From Mantamonas sphyraenae (Eukaryota; CRuMs; Mantamonadidae): DNA of 64,000 nt. The translations under genes and the position numbers were made by a program. The notes beneath the pieces are model-generated. The model was not told the DNA's origin and did not search any database. It worked only from the letters and a program-made list of their open reading frames with translations. The DNA lies in assembly GCA_026936335.1 (NCBI GenBank), contig JAPMXV010000047.1:1-64000 (forward strand), in the 5' to 3' direction. The number at the start of each line of letters is the position of its first letter. Within the stretch, counting starts at the first letter, position 1. This document shows, one piece after another, positions 9,781 through 20,500 of the stretch.

Positions 9781-12772
9781 TTTGTGCTTGAAAAAGAAGC
9801 TCCAGATTCGCGACGTAATCTTTGTGCCGTCCGACGGAGACCAAGTTCATCTGCGAGCGCAAGAACGCCTCGTTCACATCGTTCGGGACGTTTCGCACAC
9901 GGTTTACCATCTGCACAACCATCATGGGTGATGTTAAGTCGGGTTTCCGCAGAAAAGAGAATGAATCGAACGCCGTGGGCTCGACGCTCACTCCTTCAAC
10001 GATTTTGCTCGTCACAAACGTCGCGTCGTGATCTGCGCAACCTTTTGCCGATTGGCTCCTGGCCATATTGCGGAAAAGCCCTTGCTTTCTCTCGCTTTGT
10101 GCCTTGTGAAAATCGGTCAGCGGAATCCGCTTGAATGTACTCTTGCTCATGGCGTTCAGGTTGCGGACGCTCCGGTCCTGTTCCGTTTTGTCCACTCCCT
10201 TGCCCTTTACCAAGTACACGGTGGGTTTGCGGTCTGTCACAGCGGCTTGGTTTTCGGTGTAGAGCTCGCAGCAGCGTTCAAGGTCATCCACTGCAGAGAA
10301 GATGCGGTAGTCGCGGAGAAACTCCAGGTCAGCCTGTGGACGGTGCTGCCATTCGGCGATCATGCGCTGCAGAAACGTCTCCTGTGAGCGGTGGATGACC
10401 ACGTCCATGCCACGTGGCTTTTCTCGTCCGACTACGATGACACGGAAACGCAGATTGCGGTTGGGAACCAGCCTGCGGATGGTGGAAACCCAAAACGACA
10501 CCGTCTCCGGCGTCAACTCCGCCGAGGCAAAGTACAGCATCTTGGCTGTGATGAATGTGCGCAAAATACAGCCGAGGGTCGCATTAACCGGTGCGTTGTG
10601 TGCCAACGTTTGTTCCAGGAGCTTGCTCGGTAGCCGCGCGATCTCGTCGAGATTGACAAACTCAGGCTCCATGTTTTCGTGGTACACATGGCGCAGCATG
10701 CTCTCCATTGTTGAGACGACGTGTTGCACATCTTCCTTTCTGCGCTTGCCGTTGCGGATGTCATCGTACGAGACGACGCCCGGGAGGTTGTCCATCAGGC
10801 TTGGCAGCAAGGCAGTCCGGTAGATGATGCTCAGCGAGGACTGCAAAAAGGCCGATTCTTTGTCGTCTCCATCTGTGGCATGCATAAGGTAATCGGAGTG
10901 CAGACGGGCGAGGAGAAGCGACTTACCCAGAGCCGTTGGTGCGCACACAAAATAAACAAGCATCGGCAAATTGCCTTCTGCATCCTCAATCTCGATATCG
11001 TCCTGCCCTTCGTAGTCACGGCGCAGATGATCCATGTCTTGCGAGATTTTGGCCCACACCTCCTTGTCGTCTGCGCGACCGGCATGGACAAACACATCCT
11101 GCTGATGGATCTTCTCCTTGAGACCATCCAGCCAATCCTTCTCAGCCCTTTCTTTCTCCAAGTCCGACGCCATCGTTCGGGCGGGCTGTGATTGTATGTT
11201 GTACAGGATGGCGCTCATGAGCACAAGCAGCGTGTCCAGGTCCAAGTTGCACAGATCGGGCGACTTTGGTACCTGGGACACCTTGTGCCGAGGATTCCCT
11301 CCACACACAGCCCAGTTTTCGTCTTTCCGTACATACACGTACACCTTTGGCAAACGAGAGAGGGTGACGCGGATTTGTGTCCGCTCCTCTTGGTCGGTGA
11401 TGATTAGCCGCACCGCACCGTTGCCAAACGCCGAGCGGCGCACCTGTACATCTGCTTCCTCCCAGGTCTTGTCAAAAGCTCCGCTTTCGTCTGTGTTCAT
11501 CGTGTCTGTGGCTGTCTGAGTGTTGCAAGAGTCGCTCGGAAGGCGAGTTGGTATCAGACGCGCAGTCTCCTCCAAGATCCTCCCCAAATAGCGCAAACCT
11601 TCGTGTTGAGCATGCTGGGTGAGAAACGTGGACACGTACTTGTCCAGGGACATTGTGCTCTGCTCGTCGGACGTGTCGAGCCTGTGCAGCAGCCAGTTTG
11701 CCAGCACAGGAGGACACGTTTGTTCAGCTTGCATGGTGTACGGCCACAGAGCACTGGTGGAACTGTACGCTGTCAGTAGCTTGCTGTAATCCTCGCTCAT
11801 CACCAATTTCCGCACCGACTTGTTCCAAGCCTTTTGCTGCACTGTCCCCTTGAATCTCTGAAGGACAGTCACAGGGTGGTCGCTGTTCAAGCCACACATG
11901 GAAGGTGAGTGTCGTTCGGGAAGAAGCATTTCAGAGCACACCATGACGCCACCTAGCTTCTTCTCAATTTCCTTCAGGATCCCCAGCGTGCGCTCTGCGG
12001 TGTCCCGATCCACACGCAAATCCACAACCAGCTGGACGCACACAGATGGATCGTCTTTGTCAGCAGAGCGACGGACCATGATGGTGTACATAACGCTCAT
12101 GAACTCGATGTCCTCGTCCTCGTATTCGCCGACCAGCTTTTGGAGAAACTCGAGCACCACTTTCTTGGTATGCGTCACGTAAACGCCGTCGTTCTCTTCA
12201 TCGCCATCATACCGGAAGTGAACTACCAGTTTGTGATCCATGTCTTGGGCATACGTGGCCTCAGCCAGAGGCACGACGTTCTCCGCTGCATGCTCCTGGT
12301 ACCATCGCAGCATTTTCTCACAGTACCCGGGGTACTCCATGTTGCCAATACCCATGCGCGCCGTCTCTTCGCCGATTTGTACGTACACGGGGCCACCTCT
12401 TTTCCTGTACCTGCGTTCGAACATACCAAAGCCCGTGCCGAGTTTACCCTTGCCTTTTCTTTGCGCTGTGCTCGACGGCTCTTCAGCGTCTTCCCCAATC
12501 CCAACTTTGACTGTAGTGTTGTCTACATCGACTACAATCTCATTCACAGCCTCGTTGCTACCCCTCACAGGCTCGTTGCTACCCCTCACAGGCTCCACTT
12601 GTGTGGCCGGATGGTTGTGCACAGCGAGGGTGCTCTCGGCCGACGGCAGTCCAGTGTCAGTTTCCAGCTCCATGCCATCGACTGTAGCCTCATTCTTGGC
12701 TTCAGACCGGCTGTCAGACCCCTGCATATCCCCACTGAGCGAAATCTTGATTGGTTGGGGGTGACGGCGCAT
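9770..12772 (-). CDS. UL9-like origin-binding SF2 helicase (core ORF)
   Basis: A long ORF with superfamily 2 helicase motifs in the order of the herpesvirus origin-binding protein family. Counting residues from the frame opening at 12886: motif I APTALGKS near 645; DExx box NLDEIARL near 740; motif III-like ASAELT near 785; motif V VTSKIVEGVSV with FDSFSF near 960; motif VI QMVNRVRN near 990. The first 400 residues (FRYDGDEE, VVDLRVD) could be a diverged primase-type domain, which is fused to UL9-like helicases in some eukaryotic selfish elements; this is inference. ATG 12772 is the first after a dyad element that occupies the earlier in-frame codons. The frame slips at an AAAAA run near 9782 and continues as the next entry. 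Role: ATP-driven DNA unwinding, probably replication initiation. Confidence 0.65.
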   Translation of the reverse strand: MRRHPQPIKISLSGDMQGSDSRSEAKNEATVDGMELETDTGLPSAESTLAVHNHPATQVEPVRGSNEPVRGSNEAVNEIVVDVDNTTVKVGIGEDAEEPSSTAQRKGKGKLGTGFGMFERRYRKRGGPVYVQIGEETARMGIGNMEYPGYCEKMLRWYQEHAAENVVPLAEATYAQDMDHKLVVHFRYDGDEENDGVYVTHTKKVVLEFLQKLVGEYEDEDIEFMSVMYTIMVRRSADKDDPSVCVQLVVDLRVDRDTAERTLGILKEIEKKLGGVMVCSEMLLPERHSPSMCGLNSDHPVTVLQRFKGTVQQKAWNKSVRKLVMSEDYSKLLTAYSSTSALWPYTMQAEQTCPPVLANWLLHRLDTSDEQSTMSLDKYVSTFLTQHAQHEGLRYLGRILEETARLIPTRLPSDSCNTQTATDTMNTDESGAFDKTWEEADVQVRRSAFGNGAVRLIITDQEERTQIRVTLSRLPKVYVYVRKDENWAVCGGNPRHKVSQVPKSPDLCNLDLDTLLVLMSAILYNIQSQPARTMASDLEKERAEKDWLDGLKEKIHQQDVFVHAGRADDKEVWAKISQDMDHLRRDYEGQDDIEIEDAEGNLPMLVYFVCAPTALGKSLLLARLHSDYLMHATDGDDKESAFLQSSLSIIYRTALLPSLMDNLPGVVSYDDIRNGKRRKEDVQHVVSTMESMLRHVYHENMEPEFVNLDEIARLPSKLLEQTLAHNAPVNATLGCILRTFITAKMLYFASAELTPETVSFWVSTIRRLVPNRNLRFRVIVVGREKPRGMDVVIHRSQETFLQRMIAEWQHRPQADLEFLRDYRIFSAVDDLERCCELYTENQAAVTDRKPTVYLVKGKGVDKTEQDRSVRNLNAMSKSTFKRIPLTDFHKAQSERKQGLFRNMARSQSAKGCADHDATFVTSKIVEGVSVEPTAFDSFSFLRKPDLTSPMMVVQMVNRVRNVPNDVNEAFLRSQMNLVSVGRHKDYVANLELLFQAQKGL

Positions 12773-12812
12773 CACGAACAGGAAAACATACTCGCCTATC
12801 GAGTGCTCCAAC

Positions 12813-12862
12813 CGATGCCGCTGGTGTCCGGACCTGGTCCTGCACGCTGCTTCATCAACCAG
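12813..12862 (+). promoter_or_regulatory. Dyad element upstream of the UL9-like helicase gene
   Basis: CGATG, then TGTCCGGACCTGGTCC, then GCTTCATC and ACCA, the same order as the copies at 13765, 13911, 14068 and 17172. It lies just upstream of the chosen start at 12772 on the minus strand, as expected for a promoter or origin element. It would be coding only if an earlier start were used. Confidence 0.6.
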
Positions 12863-12981
12863 GAGGTACCAACTCATCACACACACACATACGCCAGCTA
12901 GGCTGACTTTTGCGAGCTGGTGCCCGTACTGTTTAGCATCACTGTGTCAAGAACAAGGAAATTATAAAGCCCACCTTCTTT

Positions 12982-13591
12982 TTATGCTTCTGCTTCATCG
13001 TCTGGGATGGAACGTCGGTTGCGCCGGCGGGGGAGAATTATCTCGTCATCGTCATCTCCAGAGTCGTCCACATCGCTTCCGGAGTAGCATGAGCTGTTTA
13101 AATCGTCAACATCCACATCCAAGTCACTCCAGTTGGCATAGCCGTAGTTGTCCTCCTCATCAGACCCCTCGTTGTAGTACCACTGATCGTCCTCATCTTC
13201 CTCACTCGTCCAACGGTTCTCGTCCTCCTCGTCACTGCTTGTAAGCTCAATGCACTCCAAAAACTCGTCGTCATCCGCAATAAACTGCCTCATCTCCTCC
13301 TCCTCCTCCGAGTCCATAATCTCCTCCTCCTCAAATTCGTCATCAATAAAACGGAACCCGTACCCCCCTACTCCACTGATGGTTTCACCCCTATCTTCCT
13401 CGCCTCTCATCATCTATTCCTTCTTCCAGTTCGTACCCGCTGCGGTAGTCTGCATCGTTGTCATCGACAACAATGTTGTGGTCATCATCGCCATCGTTCA
13501 TCGTTGGTGTGTTCAACGAACCGATTGCACCACTCGGCATCGAACCAGAGCACTTGTTTTCAGAATCACCTTTAATTGACTGATGGGTCAT
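12982..13591 (-). CDS. Small highly acidic protein
   Basis: The main ORF (13413-12982, 143 codons) is dominated by Glu/Asp/Ser (EEEEIMDSEEEEEMRQF, DLDVDVDDLNSS) and ends with a short basic patch (PRRRNRRS). An upstream ORF (from 13591) has the same Asp/Glu-rich character and overlaps it by 23 bp in another frame, so a single protein of about 200 residues with one frame slip near 13400 is likely. Acidic proteins of this kind can act as histone chaperones or transcription activators, but no fold is visible. It lies between the UL9-like helicase and the tandem repeat array and would be transcribed away from that array. Confidence 0.45.
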
Positions 13592-13731
13592 TTGGCGAAC
13601 TACACAACGTTATCTTGGCACAGCTGGAGCATTGCGAGGCACATCTGCTCGCGAGACTACCAATTGGTTTAACGTTACCAAAGTACAATACAACACCACA
13701 ACAATACGATACAGACAGTTTTTGTTCACAT

Positions 13732-14111
13732 GACCTTGGACATCTTCACCGATGGGTGGTTCCTGACGATGACCCGGGGTCCGGACTCGAGCTTCATCGT
13801 GAAAACCACACTTCTCACCCAGCCGACCCCACCTCTCAAAAAAAAAAAATCATAGGATGGTATATATATACAACTTTTTTTTTTTCGCCACACGACCTTG
13901 GGTGGTTCCTGACGATGACCCGGGGTCCGGACCTGAGCTTCATCGTGAAAACCACACTTCTCACCCAGCCGAGGCAAGACCACCCCACCTCTCCAAAAAA
14001 AAAAAATTCATAGGATGGTATATATATACAACTTTTTTTTTTCGCCACACGACCTTGGGTGGTTCCTGACGATGACCCGGGGTCCGGACCTGAGCTTCAT
14101 CGTGAAAACCA
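13732..14111. repeat. Three-copy tandem array: dyads plus AT-rich tracts (candidate origin/promoter)
   Basis: Three copies of a unit with spacings of 146 and 157 bp (motif starts 13765, 13911, 14068). Each has the dyad ACGATGA ... GGTCCGGAC ... TCATCGT followed by AAAACCA. Between copies are a run of 12 A, then GGATGGTATATATATACAAC, then 10-11 T. The second copy carries an extra 11 bp. The array sits between the 3' end of the SF1 helicase and the 5' end of the acidic gene. Palindromic protein-binding sites beside easily melted AT tracts resemble replication origins recognised by origin-binding helicases. A promoter array is the alternative. Confidence 0.6.
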
Positions 14112-14210
14112 GTTGGTCGAACGCTCATGGGCTGGCTCACAGTGTCTGAAGCCATGGAGCCACAATGCGGTGTTTGGCATCGTCTACAATACACTAGAGC
14201 AGAGGCACGT

Positions 14211-16839
14211 TCATTCGACAATCATCTCCGCGCTTTGTTTTTCTCTGTGAGAGATGGCCTTGCGGAGTGCAGCCACAAACGTCTTTGTGGTGGGCCCAAT
14301 ATAGCCTTCGTTTTCAACCGCCTTGGATCCTTGCATGAGTAAATCCAGGGCCTTCAACATTCTCACGTTGGTCTGTTTGCTCAGCGTCTCGCAGAGCTTG
14401 TCTTCATCGTCAGTTTCGTCGACATCCAGCAACGGGTAGAGAAACAACCCACGCTTGCAGCGAGTCAAAGCAACGTAAACGAGGTTCAACGACTCGTCCG
14501 CGTTACCTTGCGTGCTGGCAAACAGGTCAACGAGTCCGAGGATGTGCACATTCCCGCGATCGGCCCCCTTAGCTTTGTGTACCGTCGAGATCTGGATCTT
14601 GAAGAGTCCGTTGCCATCCATGGCGTCTGCTGGAGCGTGCATAAAGTCGTTGAAGCGCTGCTGGAGTTCGTGTACCCCCTGCTCATGAACGAGATCATCC
14701 CGCTGCAAGTACCGCCACCCTCGCACAAGAGCCACAGTTCGCAACATCATCGACACCCTGCGGTTCGCACCTCTGATGCTCCTGAAGAACTGCTGGACGT
14801 CCTGGCGAGTGTCGAAGCGACCGACCACGGCTGTGCGGCCAACGCCCTCCGTGTCGGCAACTTCTTCGGGTCCGAGCATCACCTGCAACTCGCGTTCGAC
14901 GAACCCCTGCGCGGTAGATCGCCACTCTTCCACATTCGTATGTTCTTCTGAGCCCCCGTGTTTGCTCCACCGACACTGGAGCTCAGTGCAAACTTGGGCG
15001 TACTCGTGGCCGCGATTGTCTGCAAGGAAGAATTGGTCGTACACAGCCAGCAACACACACTGCTCCTGGTTGTTGCGTACGATCAATAGGTCATCGTTTT
15101 CTGCCGTGGTCGCTCGGGGCAGCTCCTCGCGCGGCCCAAACGTACCTTGCGCAACGACGTCCTTGTCAAACTCGATTGGGGTGCCCAACGTCTCCAGCAC
15201 TGGTGCCATCTTGGAAAACACGCGACGTGTGAGTTTCAGCTCCAGGGTGTTCGTTCGCATCCCCTGGTTCGAGGCTTCCTCTTTCAGAGTGGCAAGCGCC
15301 GTTGGTGCCGCTCCTAGTGACAGGTTGATGGCCTGGCGCTTGTCGCCAAACACTGCAAGTATGCTGCCCTTCTTTTCCGTCATGCGGCGGGCAAATTCGA
15401 TCATGGCGGGAGTGCAGTCCTGTGCTTCGTCCACAATGAGCAGAGGGGCCACCATGTGCTTCTGCGGCAAGGAATCTGCGCCTGTGATGTTTGCCACGTA
15501 CACCGCATCTGGCATTGACACAATGCTTGTCATGTTGTTGGCAAACAGCTCGGCTGGCTTCAGCACCAGGCACACGAGCTCGGTCAGCACGCCCCGCTCA
15601 AACTCTGCCCCAAGCGCCTTTTTTTTCCAGTCCAGAGTGAGTGCGCAGATTGCGTTCCGTGTTGATCATGTGGTATACTTCACTCTTGTCGTTGCCAATG
15701 TTCATCTGCATGCAAGCCTGGCTGTAGAACTCAACCAGCGTTCGCAGCACCTTTTGCTCGACGCTCCTGACCAGCGGCGCATACTGCTGACAGCACTGTG
15801 TCAACACAGGCTTGGCAAACTTTACAATGTTTTGGTAGTGTCTCTGACACATGTCCCGAATTTCCTGGTTGTTGGTGCTTGCCTTGGACGCGTCGGCTCG
15901 TTTGACAAATTCGTTCGTAAGCTTGGTCACGTTTTCGCATAGGTACGAGTCAATGCGCTCATCGTCGATCTTCATGCCCTGTTGCATGTCAGCGCTCGCT
16001 CTGCACAGTACCTGCACAAAGTATCTCGGAAGAACCGAGCTCGAAGAGCTCGAATCAAACGTCACCGCTCCCTTTGCATGACTGCCCAAATCGCTCATGG
16101 CCTTGGAATGGAAAGTGCACACGTGCACACCATCGTCACTCCGCTTTGCCGCCACCTTGACTCCAGCTCGCTCGAGTGCCTCCTTCAAATCGTTCGCGTT
16201 GGCGCGGTTGAACACCAGCACATACAGAGCTCGGTCGGTCGTCCACCGATTCTCTCCACCCTCTTCTCTGAGGACTTCCTTCACAATAACCCTGATCACA
16301 GTCGACTTGCCCGCACCCGGCACTGCCTCAATCACAAGCCCCACCGCGTCCTTCTTTCGCGTCGCGGCCACTATCAAATCGACAAGCTCCCTCTGATCCC
16401 TGCTCAATGGCCTCTCTGTTGCTCTGCAAACATCTCCAGCCGATGCGGATGACGAGCAAGGCTGATCCAGGTGCTGCGTCGAGTCTGAAACGGCGCTCGC
16501 GTCTACTTCGTCCATGCGCCATGCCCGTGGGGGTTAGTTATTGTTGTAGAGGTGTTTATGTTTTACCAACCACGTAATTTGGAACCGTGTGTGGACGTTT
16601 GGGGGGCACGTACCAAGGTCAATGCGAGCCTGTTTCTTTGGCTGGGGCAGTGCCGCTGCAACTGTCGAAATCCACTCGTCCTCCTGGTACGACTCCTCAA
16701 TACTTGCTGAACGTGCACGTTTGCGCCCTTCTTCGTCGTGGGGCTGTGAACCTGCATCGGGCTGGCTCGTTTCGTCTGCCAGGACAATGTCACCAACACT
16801 CTCATCGACAGGGTCGATTTCCGGGATATCGATGTCCAT
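14211..16839 (-). CDS. FBH1/UvrD-like SF1 DNA helicase, left-arm copy
   Basis: Exon 1 (16839-16614) is acidic with KRARSASIE and KKQARIDL, nuclear-localisation-like. Exon 2 (16505-14211) has SF1A helicase motifs: Q-motif region PLSRDQRELVD, Walker A AVPGAGKS, VLVFNRANAND, CTFHSKA, Walker B IVDEAQDCTPAM, motif III VFGDKRQAIN, motif V STVHKAKGADRG and motif VI YVALTRCKRG. The set is closest to FBH1-type UvrD helicases, which unwind 3'-5' and dismantle recombination filaments. An extra T at 15619-15626 shifts this copy; without it the spliced length is exactly 840 codons with stop. The right-arm copy lacks that T but has its own indel near 63887. It is divergent from the 1035-residue gene. Confidence 0.8.
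16506..16613 (-). other. Spliceosomal intron in the SF1 helicase gene (left copy)
   Basis: Donor GTACGT after the first base of a Gly codon; branch site ATAACTAAC; the acceptor is the first AG after it (GACGAAG). Length 108 bp, phase 1, and exon 2 continues in the matching phase. The intron contains the stop that ends the exon 1 ORF and the apparent ATG of the exon 2 ORF. Confidence 0.75.
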
Positions 16840-17542
16840 GATTGCTTGTTTGCGTCTTGTGAGTGATCGAGCGGATTACTGTGACGTGCAAAGTGCAATC
16901 GCGTTGAGTTGCCTCAGACGGGGCAACCACGAGCTGCAGACCAAGTTGGACCGACAGGGCCACAGTGATGCTCCCACGCCCCTCAGAGCTTCCTCCATGC
17001 CCACACAGGTCGACACATCCATCTGTCAACCAGTAGTCCATGTATGGTCCCTGTTTGTGGTTTGTTTCGTGGTCCCGGACTTGGTCCGGACTGGACCTTC
17101 ATCGAAACCTCCAGTCACACGAATTGATGAGGTGAAATGAAAAGCCAAAAAATCAAAATACACCCGATTTTACGATGACCAGTGGGTCCGGACCTGGTCC
17201 GGGCCCAGGCTTCATCGCAAAACCAATCACAATCCACAGTGTGTGTGACCAAAGAGTGTGTTGGTACATGTGCGGAACTGTCCTCCCAGGACTTGGTCCA
17301 GGACTCACTGATATCGAAAGCGGTGAGCGAAACGACACGAACCCGACGATGAGAGTGGTCCCGGGCGAGGTCCAACCAGGCCCACCACCTTGATTGGGTG
17401 AAAGGTGTACACCTCCTTGTGAACCACACAAGTCGTGGGCGCTGTGGGCTCCGTCGTCGATACGTTGATTACGTTGAGCAAGAGGACAAAGGGGCCAAGC
17501 AAGTTGCGCAGAACCCACCAAAGCCGCCCTTTGTTCTGCTCC
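16840..17542. promoter_or_regulatory. Divergent promoter region with dyad elements
   Basis: This 703-bp gap separates the oppositely transcribed SF1 helicase and 1035-residue gene. It holds a copy of the dyad at 17172-17225 (ACGATGACC, GGTCCGGACCTGGTCC, GGCTTCATCG, AAAACCA), a partial copy at 17069-17107 (TCCGGAC twice, then TTCATCGA), and weaker GGTCCAGGAC and GGTCCCGGGC versions at 17281-17390. No ORF here has convincing composition. It probably drives both genes. Confidence 0.6.
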
Positions 17543-20500
17543 ATGGAGAACAGTGAGCAACAGGAGGGCAATGTTTGGGGAGCCACACATCGTAGAGATA
17601 GACCTGCAGCATCACGTAAACGCAAGAGGTCCGCCAAGCACCAGCGACGCAAGGGGGGTGGCCGATTTGGCGTCCAGGTGGCTGCGCAGCAAGTGCCCAT
17701 CCGGCTCGGGGACCAAGAACAAGAGCAAGAAGAGGAGCCGCAGAGCATTGACCCTGTAACTGACCACGCACCTAAGCGGTCCCGGGTAGAGTCTACCCCA
17801 TCTGCATCTTCGAGCTCCAGCTCCAGCTCCAGCTCCGAGACCCCAAACGGCACGGTGGGTTTCCCCTCTTGCAACCTCCATCCCGGCCCAGGTCATGCAC
17901 TCACACGTACCGAATGCGCGCATGTGTGGACATCCTGTGCCCGTCGCCACTACTTGCAGCCCAATGGTGACCAACAGGCCCCTGCTTCACCTTCAAAGCA
18001 CCAGCTGCCTGACAAGCACACATACGAGAGCATCACCTTGGAGCTGATCGAAGATATCAACAAGAACGAGCTCACACACCTAGGACCCAATGCTAAGCAC
18101 CCCAAGAGCAACCTAGTTGCCGCTTTTCAACAGTATCAAGGCGGCGAGGTAACCCCTGGTCAAGTGAAAGCGCTCGTGTGGGCGGCCGCCTCAGCATCAC
18201 TGGACCTCCCGCCTCCCGAGCCCCTGCTTACCTCCTACGAGAAATTGAGGCAATTTGTCAACAGTGCATATGTGTGTACATCAAACATGTCTTCAGCCCA
18301 GTGGGATTTGGTGGTCTATGCAAGTTTCTCGGGGCTGATCCCGCTCACAGTGCTCTGGGAACACACTGGGTGCCACTCCTGGACCTACTATGGAGGTATG
18401 AATCGCAATATCATTCGACCTGCATTCCACCTCACGGATGTTCGCATTGACAGCACACCGGCTTTGGAAGTTGACGAGCGACGTTTGATGAGCGTGGAGC
18501 TGGAGGCAGCCACCCTTGTTCAGGCCAAGCTGCTCTCGCTGGACAAAGAGAATGAGCAGGAAAGAGAGACACTGGAAGCGCTCGCAGAGAACTGGATGTC
18601 GTCCATTGAAGAGCTTTTACACCAGCGTGGAGGCAACAAAAAGGAGCCGCTGTGGGTTCATGGTTCGAGCTGCAAACTCACCTCTGAGCCAGAGAGTGTC
18701 ATCAACAAATACTGTCAAACGTTTCTTGAGAACAACAGTCAGGAGAGGGTCGATATTGTGGAGACACTAATCTGCTTCTGGATGGACCCCAAACACGGTG
18801 CCAACGCAACACGGTTTCGCGAGTTCCCGTCGATGCGCTCGAGTCTGATTGCCACCACCAATCCACAGACCCTCTGCAAGGCGGCTCTGCTTGCCCAGCG
18901 GGTGACTGCTGAGCACCAGGAGAACCTGACAAAGGCTCGCCAGTTTGCGGATGAAATTCGTTCCCAGGCGAGGAGCGACAGCGCGTCTGAGGACGAATTG
19001 GCCATACTCACGTGCTTGGCATTTGTGGGTGTAGTCCCGCTGTGCAAACTTGGCGCTTGGTACAAAGACGTGGAAGAACACGTCCTCGTGCCCGTTTTCG
19101 ACAAGCTCGAGTCCATCGAACCCTTCCACGATTACCCCCTACCGCTCCAAATTCTGTTGGAAACTGAGCTACATCGTGCCCATGAACTTCATGCACACGC
19201 TTTTCAGCAAGATCAGGACGCTGCAGCCGCCAACACGAACGACTGCGAGCGAACAGTGCTGCGCAAGGCCTGGCGGAACTCCTTGGTTGGCTTGCTCGAA
19301 CGACAGCACGACGCGTGGGAACACAATGTCAAAGCCATGAACGGCTACAGTGTCACCTCAGACTATTGTGTACAGTGCCTGATTCGATCGGACCGAGCAG
19401 CCCCCCACCACGGCGTGCCGATTGCCCGAGCTATCACATGTTCATGGGTCCACCACATCGCTCAGAAGAAGCAAGTCGCCAAGTTGGCTGCACATGCCGT
19501 GTACCGCTTTGCGGCGACCGCCTGGATGTCGCCACGTGCCTATCTCAGCAGCAACATGCACAAGACATCGACGGCAACCGAACACACAAGCATCTGTCGC
19601 CCACTCCTTTGGATCCACTGCTTCGACAGCGACGCCGGCCTTCTTCTGTGGGATCCAAAGCCATCGGGTCGCGCTTCAAGCTCCTCTTTGAACAACAGCG
19701 AGCACCCTGGCGCCTTTGCGTGGATGGCCAAACAACCCTTCTGTCCGGCCACCTGCCCTGTTGCAGCCAATCTCGACGCCGCCCTGATGGCTCAGAACGC
19801 CTTTCCCTGCCTCACCTATGACACAGCCAAAGAATCTGTCCCTCTCATGGAACCACGACAATGGCGTGCTCGTATGAAGAGGGCCTGGACTGTGCGCAAC
19901 CACTACGTGTACCCACGCTTCGCACTCAAACTTGCCTGGCTCTTGCACTGGCGGCTGCAGAATCTTTCCCCCCATCCGCAGGTCAGTGAGGACTCGTCCG
20001 ACGAGGAAGACCGCCATGGCTCCGCTGGCAACACAGAATCCAATGGACCCTTGGATCACCTGCAGCAACTCCGCAAGGACTCCTGGCCCTCCACACGCGT
20101 GCAAGGGACAGTGCTCCACGAATGGGAGATCATCAACCTCCCGCACGTTTTTGCAAACCTCATCGACCACAGCACTCTCAAAGCACTCACAAAGAGCCGC
20201 GCGTCAAACAACGCAAACCGTTCGCGTTCCAAAACTCGCGTGCCCAGAGAAGTCAAGTACTTGTCCGTTTTGGAAGGCAAAGACACCATCGACGCAACCA
20301 AGCTGTTTCCGTACGAGGCCACGTGGTGGGAGCTCGGCTCGGTTCTCTTTGATCGTGAGTACTCTCGCTGCACCGCAGACTACCGTGCCCTCCGTTCCCG
20401 CCTGAAAGATCTCCCCTTCCCTTGGGTCCCTCCTTCCTATTCGGACGACGACGACGATTTGATTGACTGCCGCGAGCGCTGGGACACGGTCACCGACAAA

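Noticed and set aside
13732-14111. CRISPR-like array
   Set aside because: Only three long units with AT tracts and no unique spacers, in eukaryote-like DNA.
14776-15942. 388-codon plus-strand ORF over the SF1 helicase
   Set aside because: Antisense shadow of helicase motifs on the minus strand.
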